From CAWBBA01 sp963729795 (GTDB lineage: Bacteria; Desulfobacterota; Desulfomonilia; Desulfomonilales; Desulfomonilaceae): a stretch of DNA of 64,000 nt. Position 1 is the stretch's first letter. Each line of letters starts with the position of its first letter. A model generated the notes under the pieces. The model saw only the letters and a program-made list of their open reading frames with translations. It did no database searches and was not told the origin of the DNA. The DNA is taken from positions 23,709 through 87,708 of the forward strand of contig CAVSPC010000032.1 in the NCBI GenBank assembly GCA_963729795.1, given 5' to 3'. The position numbers were made by a program, and so were the translations under genes. Positions 8,053 through 15,552 of this stretch are shown here, piece after piece.

Positions 8053-8319
8053 TCAACGATTGCGAAGACTCATATCGAGAAGTTTGACCAGCAACTTCCC
8101 CAGAGTGACCGTGTCCTCAAAGTTCCTCATGTGTCCGATAATGCCCCGTCCTTCCGTCATGTTATGAACCGATTCCTCTTCCTGATCGGTGATGAGAATA
8201 GCGGCGGTTTTCCACGGAACCTTAAGTAGCTGGGTCAGGAAGTTGATGGCTGTAATTCCCCTCAAGCTGTCCTGCGCAACGACCAAGTCCAGGGGATTAA
8301 CCGCGCAGGTTTGAAGCAC
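8053..8319 (-). CDS. Receiver-like protein, copy B, with no normal start codon
   Basis: The frame from a GTG at 8319 encodes 88 residues that align with receiver copy A (INFLTQLLKVPWKTAAILIT against VRFLSELLKFSWKTATILVA). The similarity continues upstream in the same open frame to about 8430 (ARPILDTLSTKGVAGITRNN), yet between 8322 and the TGA at 8623-8625 there is no ATG, GTG or TTG codon. An AGGAGG lies near 8490-8500. The gene may use a rare start such as ATT, may have lost its start, or may carry a frameshift. It ends 23 bases before the TrmO-CGGC gene. Confidence 0.55.
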   Translation of the reverse strand: MLQTCAVNPLDLVVAQDSLRGITAINFLTQLLKVPWKTAAILITDQEEESVHNMTEGRGIIGHMRNFEDTVTLGKLLVKLLDMSLRNR

Positions 8320-8606
8320 CGCCTCGGGATTGTTTCGGGTAATTCCCGCGACACCTTTCGTTGAAAGCGTGTCAAGGATCGGACGGGCCTGGCTGAGCTC
8401 ATTGACAGTGACCGTGGTTCCAAACCCTATGCTGTCATCTCTCCATTCCCTAGCCCAAATTTCTAACCGAATATCTTGCCTGTCAGGTCTCTCCTCCTGA
8501 GCAGCGAATGCATACGGGGACGACTTCGTGGCATTGGATACGGTGAGATTCGGAGCGGATAGTAAGTGCGCATCACCGAAATACCAAGACGATTTCCGAA
8601 AAAGAT

Positions 8607-8658
8607 TAAAAAAACGCCCCAGTCAAGCCATCTCCTTCATCGAAACCCGAACGGGGCG
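8607..8658 (-). terminator. Rho-independent terminator candidate after the DUF364 gene
   Basis: On the minus strand CGCCCC (8658-8653) pairs with GGGGCG (8620-8615), followed directly by a run of seven T. The loop is long (32 bases) and may fold further. It would end the transcript that contains nifU and the DUF364 gene. Confidence 0.5.
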
Positions 8659-8743
8659 AGCGCACCAAAGCTCCTAGGAAAACGGTCGGACAGCTTCAAC
8701 AAGATCTTGCGCTCTCAACTGTTCATCTCTTTTGCTGAAACAG

Positions 8744-9526
8744 CTACCGACTTGCCACACATGCTCGTACAAGATGGCCCTGGAGTGAAATATTTCGCTT
8801 CGTGACAAAAGGTCCGAAGAGACGGGTTCCACCGCCTTCGCTCACCACTCTCAACAGTCCGTCGGCGTCGTCAACAATGACCCCTGACAGGCATGTTACC
8901 GCAGTGCCTTCAAACGCTTCCGCAATCAACGGAGTAGACGGGCCGAGGAGAACAATCTCACGACAGTCTCGGGCCGCTTCCAGCAAATCGTCGACGGTAT
9001 CGTTAATGATAGTAGTGGAAGTGATGAATGCCACATCATACTTTGGCATCGCGGAAATTGTCTCGTTAGAAGGCCGAAGATGCGGCATTAACCCGGTACG
9101 TTCCTCGAAAATCTCAAGCTCCGCCACCCGATCCTGGAGCGCCGAAACCAGCGGGGCAAAGAATCCTACCATCGCCACAGAGTCGGTAGGGAAAAGCTCT
9201 ACGGCCTTCAAGACATCGCCCGTCATACCGCTCGAAGAAAGCCGGCTGGCCATTGCGTTTGCCGTTGCCAGTCCAAGGGCTGATTCGACTAGACCATCAG
9301 AATTGAGATAGTGGAGAGCCTCCATTGCCGGTATGCCTGCAATGGGCCTTTTTCCGGCAAACGCGGTGCAGCCTCTAAACAGTTCTTTTCCAAGCGTGTA
9401 TGCCACACCTGTGTTGCCGTCATCGAGCTGGACTGCCGTGTACCCGAGCCCGATGCGCACGTCCCTAATCGCATAACTTGCGCACGATGGCTCAAGAATG
9501 TCGATGATGCGTTTCCTCAGTCTCAT
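8744..9526 (-). CDS. DUF364 / DUF4213 protein (putative heavy-metal chelation domain)
   Basis: A 260-residue protein with a DUF4213-like N-terminus (LGYTAVQLDDGNTGVAYTL, then an AGIPAMEALHYLNS helix) and a Rossmann-like DUF364 half (VAMVGFFAPLVSALQDRVAE, YDVAFITSTTIINDTVDDLL, VLLGPSTPL). Members are cytoplasmic and are suggested to handle metal or small ligands; no reaction is proven. It starts 3 bases after nifU ends, which indicates tight co-expression. A decayed copy is at 5784-6165. Confidence 0.82.
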   Translation of the reverse strand: MRLRKRIIDILEPSCASYAIRDVRIGLGYTAVQLDDGNTGVAYTLGKELFRGCTAFAGKRPIAGIPAMEALHYLNSDGLVESALGLATANAMASRLSSSGMTGDVLKAVELFPTDSVAMVGFFAPLVSALQDRVAELEIFEERTGLMPHLRPSNETISAMPKYDVAFITSTTIINDTVDDLLEAARDCREIVLLGPSTPLIAEAFEGTAVTCLSGVIVDDADGLLRVVSEGGGTRLFGPFVTKRNISLQGHLVRACVASR

Positions 9527-9529
9527 GTC

Positions 9530-9946
9530 TCACCTGGCCTTTGCAAGTGCGCTCCGGAGAGTGTTCACCGCGAGATCCGCGCAATGGGTGTGCTCCACCG
9601 GTAGTCCGCCGAGAAATTCCATCAGATCGCTGCCTGTGATTTTCATGGCTTCTTGAATGTTGAGCCCCTTGGCCATGCACGTTAACGCACTCGAACAGGC
9701 GATCGTCGGGCCGCACCCGTTCGTGACAAAGCAGATGCGTTTGATTGTACCTTCATTAAGTCTAACGTAAATCCCTATGGTGTCCCCGCAAATCCCGCTC
9801 ATTGCATTGAAGCAATCAGGGTTTTCCAGCTCACCGACGTTTCTGGGATTCAAAAAATGATCTATGACCTCGGGAGAATAGGTTTTTCGTGCCTCTTCGA
9901 GAATCAGTCCTTCAATATCATCAAAAACTTCTTTTTCCCTGCTCAT
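9530..9946 (-). CDS. nifU: NifU/IscU-type iron-sulfur scaffold protein
   Basis: A 138-residue protein with the N-terminal NifU domain: HFLNPRNVGELENPD, the GICGDTIGIYV motif containing the first cluster Cys, FVTNGCGPTIACSSALTCMA with the second, and EHTHCADLAVNTLR with the third. The order matches a scaffold that assembles [2Fe-2S] or [4Fe-4S] clusters for delivery to apoproteins. No cysteine desulfurase is visible in the window. It is closely followed by the DUF364 gene. Confidence 0.88.
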   Translation of the reverse strand: MSREKEVFDDIEGLILEEARKTYSPEVIDHFLNPRNVGELENPDCFNAMSGICGDTIGIYVRLNEGTIKRICFVTNGCGPTIACSSALTCMAKGLNIQEAMKITGSDLMEFLGGLPVEHTHCADLAVNTLRSALAKAR

Positions 9947-10040
9947 CCTTTTGACCTTGATGGATATGTTGGGGGTTTACAAACCTCAGTGGCTTGCCCA
10001 TGCTGTAGTGGGCTGCATCGGAGTTCGCTCTTTTCCTATT

Positions 10041-10121
10041 TTCGAGCGGGCGCAGTATTCTGCGCCCCTACACTGCGACACGGCCGTGCTGCATGTTATG
10101 TAGGAGCACGGCATGCCGTGC
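10041..10121. repeat. Pair of strong palindromes (dispersed repeat)
   Basis: GGGCGCAG (10048-10055) pairs with CTGCGCCC (10060-10067) around TATT, and GCACGGCATGCCGTGC (10106-10121) is a perfect 16-base palindrome. Similar words (CATGCCGTGCCCCTAC, GCATGCTGCGCC) occur at 57440-57510. The stretch occupies the gap between the FmdB-like and nifU genes. Confidence 0.65.
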
Positions 10122-10209
10122 CAATGTACTCAATGCATCTTTAAAGGCAGTTCCCTATACTGCCTACAATCTTCCCTCGCTCTGTCTCTTCGAAGTTGAT
10201 CCCGCAGCG

Positions 10210-10458
10210 CTAGGAGGAGGAACCGCAGCAACTCCCCGGAACGCAGCCCTTGCTCGATGGGTCGCTTCCACAGCATGTGGAGCCTTGCGCATGGCCGGCC
10301 GGCGCGTTATTGATCGAAAAGGCCGATGCGGACATGAGTTGTTCGAGCTGTGATCCGCCGCAAGAGGAACAGACGAGATCATCGGAGTTTCTACCGATTC
10401 CCACGAGCAGCTCACTCACATGACCGCATTCCGAACATCGGTATTCATAAATAGGCAT
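10210..10458 (-). CDS. FmdB-family zinc-ribbon protein
   Basis: Eighty-two residues starting MPIYEYRCSECGHV with a second knuckle CSSCGG, the signature of the FmdB/CxxC_CXXC_SSSS family. The C-terminus is rich in Cys, Gly and Ser (STCCGS, GSCCGSSS), which may hold further metal. The family is named from a gene linked to formamidase expression and its role is unproven. The start overlaps the end of the DUF59 gene, so translation is coupled. Confidence 0.85.
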   Translation of the reverse strand: MPIYEYRCSECGHVSELLVGIGRNSDDLVCSSCGGSQLEQLMSASAFSINNAPAGHAQGSTCCGSDPSSKGCVPGSCCGSSS

Positions 10459-10778
10459 CAATCATCCTTTCTATACGAACTAGTTTCGGCCGAATTCAAA
10501 AGCCCTTCCAAGTGCTCTGCCCTTTCAAAGTTTTCTACAGTTATTTTGACCGATTTCACATGCTTTATTGCCTCGACTTTCTTCTTGACTGAATTGGCCA
10601 ACGAATACGCCAACGGACAGACTGGCGAAGAAGGGCGGAAGATCAAGCTCACCGATCCGTCCGGGTTGGCTTCAATATTGTGAATCAGCTCCATACGCAT
10701 GATACTCAAGCCTGTCTCGGGGTCAATGACTTGTCCCAAGGCTTGTCGCACTTCCTCTTCAATACCTGACGAGTTCAC
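10458..10778 (-). CDS. DUF59/MIP18-family metal-sulfur cluster assembly factor
   Basis: A 106-residue single DUF59 domain: ALGQVIDPETGLSIMRMELI, SLIFRPSSPVCPLAYSLAN with the conserved Cys, and IKHVKSVKITVEN. Members such as SufT and the Paa-type proteins act in Fe-S cluster maturation. It starts 5 bases after the second ferredoxin-MinD ATPase gene ends, in the same transcription unit. Confidence 0.85.
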   Translation of the reverse strand: MNSSGIEEEVRQALGQVIDPETGLSIMRMELIHNIEANPDGSVSLIFRPSSPVCPLAYSLANSVKKKVEAIKHVKSVKITVENFERAEHLEGLLNSAETSSYRKDD

Positions 10779-10783
10779 AAGTT

Positions 10784-11650
10784 CTACTCCGTGAGAGAAT
10801 CGGTCTCAAGCCGCTCCCATATCTCTCGTATGCTATTCGCTGCCGGAGAAGTTCCATTCTCGACGACACATCGCAGCTGCACCAGCGCCTTGACGACCTG
10901 AGGATCGTAGGGAATGCGGCCAAGGACATTAGCGTCCTTTTTTTTGGATAACTCCTCGATCCGCTCTGCTACATCAGGATTTATGTCCCACTTGTTGATG
11001 ATGACCGATGCAGGAATCCTAAAGCCCTGGACTAGCTGCAACGCACGTTCCATGTCGTGGAGTCCGGAGAGCGTCGGCTCTGTGACTATAATGACATGAT
11101 CCGCTCCAGTGACCGATGAAATCACGGGGCAACCGACCCCGGGCGCCCCATCCACAAGTATTAATTTGCTTTGCCTTTTCCCGGCAAGTACTTTTGCCTG
11201 ATTTCGCACCAGTGCGACCAACTTGCCCGAATTCTCCTCGCCGGGAAACAGCGAAGCGTGAACCATGGGTCCAAAGCGTGTCTGGGAAATGTACCAGGTG
11301 CCATTCACCGTTTCCTTCAATGTTATTGCCGACTCAGGACAAAGATGAAAGCAGACTCCACAGCCTTCACAAGCCAGCGGATTCACGTGAAACTCATCGG
11401 AAATGGCATTGAAGCGGCACCCCTCGATACAGGCTCCGCACTTAATGCACTTATCGACGTCGATATACGCCTTGATCCCTCCTCGAAAATCTTCTCTTTG
11501 AATGATTTCGGGAAGTGCAAGGATGTGAAGGTCCGGGGCATCCACATCGCAATCGGCAAGGACTTTGTTTCGGGCCAGATATGCGAAGGCCGCAGTAAGC
11601 GTCGTCTTGCCTGTGCCACCTTTGCCACTGATAAGGACCAATTCTTTCAT
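10784..11650 (-). CDS. MinD-superfamily P-loop ATPase with inserted ferredoxin domain (copy 2)
   Basis: A 288-residue protein starting with the deviant Walker A motif SGKGGTGKTTLTAAF. A ferredoxin insertion at about residues 64-110 has CIKCGACIEGC and CEGCGVCFHLC, enough ligands for two [4Fe-4S] clusters. ILVDGAPGVGCPV is the switch-II region and VTEPTLSGLHDMERAL is typical of the family. Such paired ATPases accompany NifX and Mrp proteins in anaerobes and are thought to move or insert metal clusters, though no substrate is known. It overlaps the upstream copy by 4 bases. Confidence 0.9.
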   Translation of the reverse strand: MKELVLISGKGGTGKTTLTAAFAYLARNKVLADCDVDAPDLHILALPEIIQREDFRGGIKAYIDVDKCIKCGACIEGCRFNAISDEFHVNPLACEGCGVCFHLCPESAITLKETVNGTWYISQTRFGPMVHASLFPGEENSGKLVALVRNQAKVLAGKRQSKLILVDGAPGVGCPVISSVTGADHVIIVTEPTLSGLHDMERALQLVQGFRIPASVIINKWDINPDVAERIEELSKKKDANVLGRIPYDPQVVKALVQLRCVVENGTSPAANSIREIWERLETDSLTE

Positions 11651-12516
11651 AGAGCACCCGTGCCGGCTGTTTTTTCCCGGTTGCAGATCAGACTTCGGAT
11701 GGTCTGAATCATCTCCAGGAACAGACTTATGTGCTTGGGGGCCGAAGTCACAAGCAAATCTCCTCTTGCATATCCTTCAGCGATCTTTCGGTCGTGGGGA
11801 ATTCTTGCAAGGATCGGGATATCTTTTTGGCCGCAAAAGGATTCCACTTTCGTGTCTCCGATGTCTGCCTGGTTCAATACCACTCCGATGGGAATGTTGA
11901 GCTGAGCAACCGCTCGCACGGCCATGTCCAAATCGTGCAGCCCAAATGGAGTAGGCTCGGTTACCATAATAATGAAATCGGCCCCGGAGACAGTGTTGAT
12001 CACCGGGCACGAGGCACCGGGAGGAGCGTCGAGAATGGCGATTTTGGCAGGATTGATCTTTGACTTTACCGCTCTTATGAGCGGAGGAGACATAGCTTCC
12101 CCAACCCTGAGCACTCCTTGAACAAACTCCACCGGTCCTGCCGATCCGGTTTCCAGGACACCCAGTTCCCGGGCGCCTTCGTGGATAGCCTTTTCAGGGC
12201 AGAGAAGCGAGCATCCCCCACAGCCGTGACACAGTTCAGGGAAAGTGAGGACCTGGTCCCCGATCACGACGATGGCGCTAAAACGACATACTTCTCCGCA
12301 TTTGCCGCACAGAGTGCATTTTTCCATTTCTACGACAGGAACCGGAACGTTAACAACTTCGCTGGTCTGAATGATCGGCTTCATCAGGAGGTGGCAATTG
12401 GGCTCCTCCACGTCACAGTCCAACAACTGTGCTCTGGAGCCGAGCACCGCTGCAAGGCTCGTCGCAACAGTAGTTTTTCCTGTACCGCCTTTTCCGCTTG
12501 CAACACTTACAATCAT
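11647..12516 (-). CDS. MinD-superfamily P-loop ATPase with inserted ferredoxin domain (copy 1)
   Basis: A 289-residue paralogue of the following gene. The P-loop is SGKGGTGKTTVATSL; the ferredoxin insertion has CTLCGKCGEVC and CHGCGGCSLLC; ILDAPPGASCPVI and VTEPTPFGLHDLDMAV follow. Two copies in tandem suggest a heterodimer, as in NBP35-like ATPases. It lies between the NifX pair and the second copy and is probably part of the same metallocofactor operon. Confidence 0.9.
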   Translation of the reverse strand: MIVSVASGKGGTGKTTVATSLAAVLGSRAQLLDCDVEEPNCHLLMKPIIQTSEVVNVPVPVVEMEKCTLCGKCGEVCRFSAIVVIGDQVLTFPELCHGCGGCSLLCPEKAIHEGARELGVLETGSAGPVEFVQGVLRVGEAMSPPLIRAVKSKINPAKIAILDAPPGASCPVINTVSGADFIIMVTEPTPFGLHDLDMAVRAVAQLNIPIGVVLNQADIGDTKVESFCGQKDIPILARIPHDRKIAEGYARGDLLVTSAPKHISLFLEMIQTIRSLICNREKTAGTGAL

Positions 12517-12689
12517 ACTTTCGCTACTCGCTGATTAACGGCTAATCTCGCGTCTCAGCTTGGATTTCCAGCCACTCCCCCGAGCGGCCGTTTGTAGGCA
12601 CATGGGATGAGAAAAGGCCGAACCATCAATTAAGGGTAGGGAACTTAGCTCAACCTTCTCCATCCCCGTCGACGGGAGGGCGCGACATG

Positions 12690-12717
12690 CGACTGGGCAG
12701 ATTTGCGGGCCCAGTCG
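12690..12717 (-). terminator. Stem-loop directly after a NifX gene
   Basis: CGACTGGGC (12690-12698) pairs perfectly with GCCCAGTCG (12709-12717) around a 10-base loop, immediately after the stop of the NifX gene on the minus strand. No T run follows, so it could be an mRNA-stabilising or partial termination element that separates expression of the NifX and MinD genes. Confidence 0.5.
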
Positions 12718-12718
12718 A

Positions 12719-13078
12719 CTACCAATGAGCCTCCACGTCAGGCTGAGTAGAAAATGCTAGCGTCCCGCTTTTGAAACGTTCCAAAGCCTCTCTTACCAAA
12801 CCGGATTGCTCGGCGACCACCTTGATCCCCGCAGCCTGAAGAGTCTTGAAGGCATTGGGGCCGCAGTGGCCGGTGATCAGAACGTCAACCTTCCGGTCGG
12901 CGAGTAGTTTCCCCGCTTGGATTCCGGCTCCATTCAGCGCATTGAAACCCTGGGAATTGTCTACAGCCTCAATCAGGATTCCGTCTTGCTCCACGATCAG
13001 GATGTACTGCGCTCGCCCGAAGCGGGGGTCAATAGGGGAGTCCAGTTCTTTCCCCATGGAAGTAATTGCGATCTTCAT
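12719..13078 (-). CDS. NifX-family (dinitrogenase Fe-Mo cofactor-binding-like) protein
   Basis: I start at the ATG at 13078 (MKIAITSMGKELDSPIDPRF), which gives 119 residues. The family signature is visible: PIDPRFGRAQYILIVE, an AGIQAGKLLADRKVDVLITGHCGPNAFKTL loop, and AGIKVVAEQSG. The domain binds nitrogenase cofactor or its precursor in NifX/NifY, but stand-alone homologues like this occur in non-fixing anaerobes and have no known cargo. It follows a second NifX gene by 16 bases. Confidence 0.88.
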   Translation of the reverse strand: MKIAITSMGKELDSPIDPRFGRAQYILIVEQDGILIEAVDNSQGFNALNGAGIQAGKLLADRKVDVLITGHCGPNAFKTLQAAGIKVVAEQSGLVREALERFKSGTLAFSTQPDVEAHW

Positions 13079-13094
13079 GGTTGTCTCCTTGGCA

Positions 13095-13475
13095 TCACGG
13101 CATGAAGCCACCGCCGCAAACCTGGTTCTCGGCTATCAGTTGAAGACGGCCCTGGATCAGATGATCCACCACTGTGCCGACTGTTTCTCCTTCGGGTCCG
13201 TAGTAGACTTCAATCCCCATCTGCCGAAATCCCATGAGAGGCCGCATGCCTATACCGCCGACGACAATTGCATGAGCGCCGCTCTTGTGAAGAAGATTTA
13301 CCGGCGCCTGGCACCCTCCCTGGACGTGAGGTGGATTTTGCACCACAGTTACGTCACGGACTTCACCGTCTTCTACATGGACAAGCGTGAAAACCTCGCA
13401 GTGTCCGAAGTGCCCTGCCCTCATGGCCTCAAGCCCGCCGGGATTCATGGAAGGGATTGCTACTGTCTTTTGCAT
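13095..13475 (-). CDS. NifX-family protein, second copy
   Basis: A 126-residue protein with AGHFGHCEVFTLVHVEDGEV, HVQGGCQAPVNLLHKSGAHAIVVGGIGMRPL and GIEVYYGPEGETVGTVVDHL, matching the NifB/NifX cofactor-binding domain. The C-terminus ends in VCGGGFMP. It lies between mrp and the other NifX gene and is presumably co-transcribed with them. It may receive or hold a metal cluster together with the Mrp and MinD-type ATPases. Confidence 0.87.
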   Translation of the reverse strand: MQKTVAIPSMNPGGLEAMRAGHFGHCEVFTLVHVEDGEVRDVTVVQNPPHVQGGCQAPVNLLHKSGAHAIVVGGIGMRPLMGFRQMGIEVYYGPEGETVGTVVDHLIQGRLQLIAENQVCGGGFMP

Positions 13476-13537
13476 TTCTTGATATCTCCTCTAGTGATAT
13501 TTCTGCCAGTGTATCCAGTTTCGGCTTGAGACTTCGC

Positions 13538-14449
13538 CTACGCCGAGATCTGGGCTTTTTCGGTTGTGTTGCCCTCGATTGCCGTCTGAATCTCAAGCGA
13601 GAGAGTACGAAACGCCTTCGCAGTTCCTGAATCGGGATTCATCACAGATACAGGGATTCCAGCATCTCCGCCGGTCACCACTGTCGGGTCGATAGGAATG
13701 GCCCCGAGAAACGGCACCATCAAATCCCTTGCGGACCTCTCTCCTCCGCCTGTCTTGAAAAGGTCGATCCGTTCGCCACAGTGGGGACACACCAGGCCGC
13801 TCATGTTCTCGACGATTCCCAATGTGTTCATGTCAACAGTGCGTGCAAAGACAACTGACTTGCGTGAATCCAGAAGAGCGACATCTTGCGGCGTTGTCAC
13901 GACAAGCGCCCACAAAGGCTTTCCCAACAGTTGCGCAATGCTCAAGGGTTCGTCTCCGGTCCCCGGCGGAAGATCTACGATCAGGTAGTCGAGCTTTCCC
14001 CAATCCACCTCTGCCAGGAACTGCTTGAAGAGTGTATGCTTTACAGGACCTCGCCACACTACCGGGGTGTCCTCATCGGGTAGCATGAAGGCCATGGACA
14101 TGACTCGCACATTGTTGGCCGCAACAATAGGGATGAGCCCGCTTTCTCCCATCATGGGCTGCCGGCCGTTAAGGCCCAGCATCTTGGGAACGTTCGGGCC
14201 GTGTACGTCTGCATCCAGTATTCCCACAGACTTGCCCTCTGCGGCCAGGGCCATGGCGAGATTTACGGCCACCGTGCTCTTGCCCACTCCGCCTTTGCCG
14301 CTCATGACTGCGATGCGATTTTTTATTTCAGCTAGCCTTGCTTTCAAAAGTTCTTCAGTATGCTGCTCTTGGGTCTGCGAATCGCAGGTTCCGGCTGAGG
14401 AACACGTTCCGCAAGAAGCCTTGGTTGAACAGCTATCGTCTTTGTTCAT
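13538..14449 (-). CDS. mrp: Mrp/ApbC/NBP35-family iron-sulfur cluster carrier ATPase
   Basis: A 303-residue protein. The N-terminus has a Cys-rich lead (CSTKASCGTCSSAGTC), then the P-loop MSGKGGVGKSTVAVNLAMAL, GILDADVHGPNVPKMLG, DYLIVDLPPGTGDEPL and the paired cysteines LVCPHCGERIDLF near residue 220 that bridge a [4Fe-4S] cluster in the dimer. It carries and transfers Fe-S clusters to target enzymes. It stands at the centre of the NifX/MinD cluster, which supports a joint cofactor-assembly role. Confidence 0.92.
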   Translation of the reverse strand: MNKDDSCSTKASCGTCSSAGTCDSQTQEQHTEELLKARLAEIKNRIAVMSGKGGVGKSTVAVNLAMALAAEGKSVGILDADVHGPNVPKMLGLNGRQPMMGESGLIPIVAANNVRVMSMAFMLPDEDTPVVWRGPVKHTLFKQFLAEVDWGKLDYLIVDLPPGTGDEPLSIAQLLGKPLWALVVTTPQDVALLDSRKSVVFARTVDMNTLGIVENMSGLVCPHCGERIDLFKTGGGERSARDLMVPFLGAIPIDPTVVTGGDAGIPVSVMNPDSGTAKAFRTLSLEIQTAIEGNTTEKAQISA

Positions 14450-14568
14450 GTTTATTGTCCCTACCCGTCTTAAGTTCTTCGTTGCCGCTCGATGCGGCCG
14501 AGATAATTCGACCTCTCTCCCAAACCGCCGGCGATGTAGTAAACCGGTTTCAAAATGAAATTTAGGGC

Positions 14569-14626
14569 CATGGGAGCCCGTCCTGGAATTAGTGCTTACC
14601 CGGTTGCCAATTCCGAGACTCCCATG
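14569..14626 (-). repeat. Long interrupted inverted repeat between the DUF5320 gene and mrp
   Basis: CATGGGAG (14569-14576) pairs with CTCCCATG (14619-14626), and inside it GGAATT (14585-14590) pairs with AATTCC (14609-14614). On the minus strand it lies after the DUF5320 stop and before mrp, so it may slow or process the operon transcript. No long T run follows. Confidence 0.5.
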
Positions 14627-14652
14627 ACTCCGAAAGACTCCCTCTAACTGGC

Positions 14653-14979
14653 CTATTCTTTTTTCTCAAGCTCCTCCAGGCGAGCCTTCATGGCTGCAAG
14701 CTCATTCTCCGTGGCTGCCAGTTGGGCCTTCAGAACTTCGGTTTCTTCTGTTGAAGACAAAGGAGCCGCGCCGGCAAAAGGGCCCGAGCCCCACCGTGCG
14801 CCTCGACCACCGAAGCAGCGGCCTCTTCCTCCGCCCCAAGGAATTCCACCACGACCAACTCCTCGGAAAATTCCTCCCAATACGCTGGTCCCCCTACCTG
14901 CGGGCGCACCGCAGAGCCCTGCGCCCCATCCGGTTCGGGGACCGGCTCCAAACGGCCCTGTTCTATCGAATCCGGGCAT
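14653..14979 (-). CDS. DUF5320-type Gly/Arg-rich protein with a C-terminal coiled coil
   Basis: A 108-residue protein beginning MPGFDRTGPFGAGPRTGWG, the hallmark of DUF5320 proteins of anaerobes. Residues 10-65 are nearly all Gly, Arg, Pro and Trp with two Cys; the last 35 residues (LKAQLAATENELAAMKARLE) form a coiled coil. Genes of this kind are regularly found beside NifX and Mrp genes. The function is unknown. The very high GC of the glycine stretch also produces long antisense frames, which I do not consider real. Confidence 0.85.
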   Translation of the reverse strand: MPGFDRTGPFGAGPRTGWGAGLCGAPAGRGTSVLGGIFRGVGRGGIPWGGGRGRCFGGRGARWGSGPFAGAAPLSSTEETEVLKAQLAATENELAAMKARLEELEKKE

Positions 14980-15004
14980 GATTATGCTCCTTTCTCCATC
15001 GCTT

Positions 15005-15367
15005 TCATGTTGTCTGGCCCCTCCTCCTGCATTTCCCTCGTCCGGGCATGGTGTAGCAAGGATCGCAGATCCTGCCCTCTCTCAAAGCCGCCAGGACTTC
15101 CCGAACGTTTCCGGCAACCCATGGAACCAAGCGTAATCCGTGCCTGCGAATCTGTTCCTCCATCCAGCAACTGATGCCGCCACATACCAGCAATTCCACT
15201 TTGAGCTCCACCAGACGGGCCGGCCGATACTGCCTAGGAACTGAAGACCAGTCCTCGTTCTGGAGCAACTCATCCTCTTGCGGGTGCTGCAAGACGATTA
15301 TCAATCGCCTGCAACAGTCGAAGACGGGGGCTATTCTCCCCTGATGTTCCGGCACCGCCAGTTTCAT
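15005..15367 (-). CDS. NifX-family protein, first gene of the minus-strand cluster
   Basis: A 120-residue protein with a NifX-like opening (MKLAVPEHQGRIAPVFDCCR), LELKV-type core (LVELKVELLVCGGISCWMEE) and a basic, Cys-containing tail (CYTMPGRGKCRRRG). It is more divergent than the other two NifX proteins, with paired Cys at the usual ligand loop. A sigma-54 promoter lies 24-38 bases upstream of its start codon, so it is the promoter-proximal gene of the cluster. Confidence 0.8.
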   Translation of the reverse strand: MKLAVPEHQGRIAPVFDCCRRLIIVLQHPQEDELLQNEDWSSVPRQYRPARLVELKVELLVCGGISCWMEEQIRRHGLRLVPWVAGNVREVLAALREGRICDPCYTMPGRGKCRRRGQTT

Positions 15368-15390
15368 TTTTTCACCTGGAGGTCAGTATA

Positions 15391-15405
15391 GCAACTTTAG
15401 TGCCA
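15391..15405 (-). promoter_or_regulatory. Sigma-54 (-24/-12) promoter of the metallocofactor cluster
   Basis: The minus strand reads TGGCAC-TAAAG-TTGC, an exact match to the core consensus TGGCAC-N5-TTGC. It lies just upstream of the first NifX gene. A sigma-54 activator gene is divergently placed 150 bases away, which strongly supports function. TTGCA/TGCA-containing words at about 15483-15537 are possible activator sites, not proven. Confidence 0.85.
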
Positions 15406-15552
15406 ACCTTCTTTGGAGGGCTATTTAGCTGGTTTTGGTAGCAAGCCGTGTTCTACTCGGACGGCCATCAGGGGCCAGACCGGTTGCAACATGCACCCTT
15501 ATGAGGTATCCTATTTGCAATTTGCATAATAAGCCAAGATGCCGGGTTCAAC

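Noticed and set aside
14690..15136. 148-codon plus-strand frame across the DUF5320 gene
   Set aside because: It is the antisense of the Gly/Arg-rich DUF5320 gene, giving a Pro/Ala-rich artefact; the minus-strand gene fits a known family.
15425..15445. A sigma-54-like site on the plus strand before the activator gene (TGGTTTTGGTAGC)
   Set aside because: The GG-to-GC spacing is two bases too short for a -24/-12 promoter.
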